A stretch of DNA of 7,170 nt from Helicobacteraceae bacterium UBA6016 (lineage in GTDB: Bacteria; Campylobacterota; Campylobacteria; Campylobacterales; UBA6016), in assembly GCA_002428055.1 (NCBI GenBank), contig DIZY01000039.1, positions 1 to 7,170 on the forward strand, given 5' to 3'. Shown here one piece after another: positions 4,953 to 7,170 of this stretch; position 1 is the first letter of the stretch, and each line of letters begins with the position of its first letter. Position numbers and translations under genes: made by a program. The notes beneath the pieces were generated by a model that saw only the letters and a program-made list of their open reading frames with translations, had not been told where the DNA came from and ran no database searches.

Positions 4953-6821
4953 ATGACGCACAAATATGATTTAATAGTTGTCGGTGCAGGGCATGCAGGG
5001 ATAGAGGCGGCGCTTGCGTCTGCAAAAATGGGGCTTAATACTCTGATGCTTACTATTTTGGTAGATAGAATAGGGGCAACAAGCTGTAATCCCGCAATAG
5101 GCGGACTCGCCAAAGGGCATCTTGTCAAAGAGGTAGATGCGCTGGGCGGCTTCATGGGCGAGGCAACCGACAGATGTGGCATACAGTACCGAATACTCAA
5201 TGATGCAAAAGGTCCTGCCGTCAGGGGCTCTAGGGCTCAGATAGACATGGATGAATACAACAACTTTGCAAAGACGGTCTGCCTAAATACTGACAACTTG
5301 GAAGTCAAACAGGATTTGGTAGTAGACCTTATAACCGAAGGCGACGAGGTGCGCGGTGTTATTACGGAGCTTGGCAATAGATACCACGCAAAAGCGGTGA
5401 TTCTCACGACGGGGACATTTTTAAACGGGCTTATCCATATAGGCGAGTTTCAAAAAGAGGCTGGCAGATTTGGTGAATTTGCCGCAAAAGGGCTTTCGGA
5501 TAAATTAAGAGCTTTGGGGCTTGAGGTGGGGCGACTAAAGACCGGCACATGTCCTCGAATTGATGCAAAAAGTATAGATTTTTCACGCCTTGAGATACAA
5601 GGCGGAGACGAAACGCCGATACCGTTTAGCTTCAAAACCGACAAAAAAAGCTTTGCCCCAAATCAGTTACCGTGCTATATAGCCCATACAAACCAAAATA
5701 CGCACGACATAATTAGAAACGCATTTGATAGAGCGCCGCTTTTTTCAGGACAGATACATGGTGTGGGGCCGCGGTATTGCCCTAGTGTTGAGGATAAAAT
5801 CAACAGATTTGCCGACAAAGATAGGCACCATCTTTTTATTGAGCCGCAGACCAAAGAGGCGGATGAGTACTATATCAACGGTATGTCTACGAGCTTGCCG
5901 ATAGATGTACAGGTGGACATGATACGAAGCGTTGAAGGGCTTGAAAACGCCGCCATCACAAGATATGGATATGCGATAGAGTATGACTTTGTGCAGCCCA
6001 CCGAGCTTTATCATACCCTTGAGACAAAAAAAATGAAAAATCTCTATCTGGCGGGACAAATCAACGGCACGACTGGATATGAAGAGGCGGCAGCACAAGG
6101 GCTGATGGCTGGAGTTAACGCCGCTTTAAAAATCAATGGCAAAGAGCCTTTTATTATTGGAAGAGAAGAGGGATATATCGGTGTGCTTATCGACGACCTC
6201 GTAACCAAAGGAACCAATGAGCCGTACCGTATGTTTACATCAAGGGCGGAGTATAGGCTACTGCTCAGAGAAGATAATGCCGATATGAGACTCTCTGTAT
6301 ATGGACATGCGATTGGGCTGGTGTCGGATGATTTGTATGCAAAAATGCTACACAAAAAAGAGAGTGTTTTTGGCGTTTTGGAGAGCCTTGAAGAGAGGTA
6401 TTTTACATCCGCAAAAGAAAACCTCAAGCTACTTGAGGAGATAGGCGAAGAGCCTATTAGCGATAAAGTCCTATATATAAATCTAATCGGCAGAAATAGC
6501 TTTGACGCTATAAAACTATCAAAATTTCTTCCTGAGGCGGCGCATTTTGACGATGAGATAAAAGAGCTAATACTTACCGAGTGCAAATACTATCACTACA
6601 TCAAAAAGCAACAAAAGCAAATAGAAAAAATGAAAAACTACATAAATGTAAAGATTCCCGACGATTTTGTATATGAGGGTCTGCCGGGGCTAAGTTTTGA
6701 AATAGTTGAAAAACTCAAAAAAACAAGACCTGCCACTCTCTTTCATGCAAGCATGGTCAGTGGTGTTACGCCTGCCGCTATAGATGTTATCTTGATGTAT
6801 GTCAAATTGCTTAAAAAATAG
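4953..6821 (+). CDS. mnmG: tRNA uridine-5-carboxymethylaminomethyl(34) synthesis enzyme MnmG
   Basis: MnmG (GidA) is an FAD enzyme that works with the GTPase MnmE to add the (carboxymethyl)aminomethyl group to wobble uridine 34 of certain tRNAs. In the 622-residue form the FAD site GAGHAG is at 11-16, followed by C45 in SCNPAIGGLAKGHLVKEVDA and the signature GPAVRGSRAQIDMDEY at 87-102. Then come TGTFLNGLIHIG at 153-164, PRYCPSVEDK at 273-282 with C276, AGQINGTTGYEEAAAQG at 367-383 and TSRAEYRLLLREDNAD at 429-444. C45 and C276 correspond to the two functionally important cysteines of E. coli MnmG (C47, C277). The helical C-terminal domain that contacts MnmE ends with GVTPAAIDVILMYVK. Length is normal and no motif is missing. 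ATG 4953 is preferred because GGA at 4943-4945 precedes it; an in-frame ATG at 4935 would add six residues but has no ribosome-binding site. mnmE is not in the window. Confidence 0.97.
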   Translation: MTHKYDLIVVGAGHAGIEAALASAKMGLNTLMLTILVDRIGATSCNPAIGGLAKGHLVKEVDALGGFMGEATDRCGIQYRILNDAKGPAVRGSRAQIDMDEYNNFAKTVCLNTDNLEVKQDLVVDLITEGDEVRGVITELGNRYHAKAVILTTGTFLNGLIHIGEFQKEAGRFGEFAAKGLSDKLRALGLEVGRLKTGTCPRIDAKSIDFSRLEIQGGDETPIPFSFKTDKKSFAPNQLPCYIAHTNQNTHDIIRNAFDRAPLFSGQIHGVGPRYCPSVEDKINRFADKDRHHLFIEPQTKEADEYYINGMSTSLPIDVQVDMIRSVEGLENAAITRYGYAIEYDFVQPTELYHTLETKKMKNLYLAGQINGTTGYEEAAAQGLMAGVNAALKINGKEPFIIGREEGYIGVLIDDLVTKGTNEPYRMFTSRAEYRLLLREDNADMRLSVYGHAIGLVSDDLYAKMLHKKESVFGVLESLEERYFTSAKENLKLLEEIGEEPISDKVLYINLIGRNSFDAIKLSKFLPEAAHFDDEIKELILTECKYYHYIKKQQKQIEKMKNYINVKIPDDFVYEGLPGLSFEIVEKLKKTRPATLFHASMVSGVTPAAIDVILMYVKLLKK

Positions 6822-6842
6822 AATAAAATTGATTTAAATCTG

Positions 6843-6870
6843 TTATAAATTTATAATTTTGAGATATAAT
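6843..6870 (+). promoter_or_regulatory. AT-rich promoter region ahead of petA
   Basis: Two TATAAT boxes (6852-6857 and 6865-6870) lie 13 bases apart in AT-rich DNA after mnmG. The second would start transcription near 6877 and give a leader of about 60 bases before petA. The first sits in a perfect 14-base AT palindrome (6843-6856). Epsilonproteobacterial promoters typically show a TATAAT -10 and no firm -35, which fits. Confidence 0.5.
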
Positions 6871-6883
6871 TTATAGCTTTACA

Positions 6884-6906
6884 ATTTGACCACAATTGTG
6901 TCAAAT
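6884..6906 (+). promoter_or_regulatory. Imperfect palindrome in the petA leader (operator or stem-loop)
   Basis: A perfect ten-base palindrome CACAATTGTG (6891-6900) is flanked by ATTTGA (6884-6889) and its complement TCAAAT (6901-6906); only C6890 is unmatched. It begins about seven bases after the likely petA transcription start, a position suited to a repressor site. It is followed by AGGCTA and a seven-T run (6913-6919), so an alternative is a weak terminator for mnmG or an attenuator for petA. Confidence 0.4.
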
Positions 6907-6926
6907 AGGCTATTTTTTTATTTTTC

Positions 6927-6932
6927 AAGGAG
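6927..6932 (+). promoter_or_regulatory. Ribosome-binding site of petA
   Basis: AAGGAG six bases before the ATG at 6939; it fixes the start of the Rieske gene. Confidence 0.75.
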
Positions 6933-6938
6933 CAACTT

Positions 6939-7170
6939 ATGGCTGTTGATGAGTCAAAGAGGGATTTTATCCTTACCGCCCTCGGAACATTCGCCGGTAT
7001 AGGCGGTGCCGCAGCGGCATACAGCATGGTGAAGACATGGGATCCGCTTCCTAGCGTAATTGCTGGTGGCGTAACTACGGTTGATGTGTCCTCTATGCAA
7101 GGCGGGGAGCTTAGAACTGTAGAGTTCAGAGGCAAGCCTGTTTATATACTTAAAAAAACACCGGATATGG
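6939..7170 (+). CDS. petA: Rieske iron-sulfur subunit of the cytochrome bc1 complex, N-terminal part
   Basis: Only the first 77 residues are in the window; the frame is open at the edge. The Rieske protein passes electrons from quinol to cytochrome c1 on the periplasmic side of the inner membrane. The N-terminus SKRDFILTAL (6-15) resembles a Tat signal with KR in place of RR, followed by a glycine/alanine-rich helix (about 11-30) that in this family stays as the membrane anchor. YSMVKTWDPLPSV then leads into the hinge, and VDVSSMQGGELRTVEFRGKPVYILKKTP matches the start of the soluble domain, where the RGKPV(Y/F)I segment is typical. The cluster-binding CxH and CxxH boxes would lie beyond the edge, so the call rests on the N-terminal pattern. 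The start is firm because AAGGAG precedes it. Cytochrome b and c1 genes are expected downstream, as in other bc1 operons, but are not seen here. Confidence 0.88.
   Translation, partial: MAVDESKRDFILTALGTFAGIGGAAAAYSMVKTWDPLPSVIAGGVTTVDVSSMQGGELRTVEFRGKPVYILKKTPDM

Noticed and set aside
4913..5200. A minus-strand frame of 95 codons across the mnmG start
   Set aside because: Antisense to the conserved FAD-binding region of MnmG, which is unmistakable on the plus strand.
6044..6586. A 180-codon open frame on the minus strand
   Set aside because: Antisense to mnmG; a Ser-rich low-complexity product without domains, explained by the codon use of the real gene.
6843..6856. Perfect 14-base AT-only palindrome as an operator
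   Set aside because: It has no G or C and sits in very AT-rich DNA, so chance is likely; kept only as part of the promoter region.
6851..7135. A minus-strand frame of 94 codons over the petA leader and 5' end
   Set aside because: Antisense to the Rieske N-terminus, which has a strong ribosome-binding site and matches the family.
1..7170. CRISPR array, tRNA or rRNA gene, insertion sequence, integrase or defence system
   Set aside because: No regularly spaced repeats, no cloverleaf-like stretch, no transposase or integrase motifs and no unexplained gene cluster were found on either strand.

Overview
The window looks like ordinary chromosomal housekeeping DNA from a Campylobacterota (epsilonproteobacterial) organism, perhaps close to Sulfurimonas or Sulfuricurvum. 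This rests on the character of the proteins (short RecJ, MnmG of about 620 residues, a 70-residue S21 starting MPGT), the start of a Rieske gene like that of an epsilonproteobacterial cytochrome bc1 operon, a moderate GC content with AT-rich intergenic gaps, and TATAAT-like -10 boxes without clear -35 boxes. The genus is inference only.

Layout. On the minus strand, 3880 down to 15 is a tightly packed block transcribed in the order pyrG (CTP synthase), a secreted protein with two Lcl_C/DUF1566-like repeats, then recJ (single-strand DNA exonuclease). Each junction overlaps by about 10 to 30 bases, so the three genes probably form one translationally coupled operon. A 118-base divergent gap separates pyrG from rpsU (bS21) on the plus strand; it holds two back-to-back -10-like boxes, a leader hairpin and an unusually long Shine-Dalgarno sequence. 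rpsU converges on a minus-strand gene for a four-helix b-type cytochrome, and the 62-base gap between them holds two hairpins. The cytochrome gene diverges from mnmG (tRNA wobble-uridine modification) on the plus strand. After a 117-base AT-rich gap with -10-like boxes and an imperfect 23-base palindrome comes the 5' end of a Rieske iron-sulfur gene (petA), cut by the window edge.

Together the genes cover nucleotide supply, DNA repair, translation, tRNA modification and respiratory electron transport. I see no mobile element, CRISPR array, tRNA, rRNA or toxin-antitoxin module, and no clear sign of a new multi-gene system. The points most worth a second look are the rpsU leader, where a hairpin loop can pair with the ribosome-binding site, the palindrome ahead of petA, and the duplicated secreted protein embedded between pyrG and recJ. 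All coding stretches account for the window; no gene-free stretch exceeds 120 bases.
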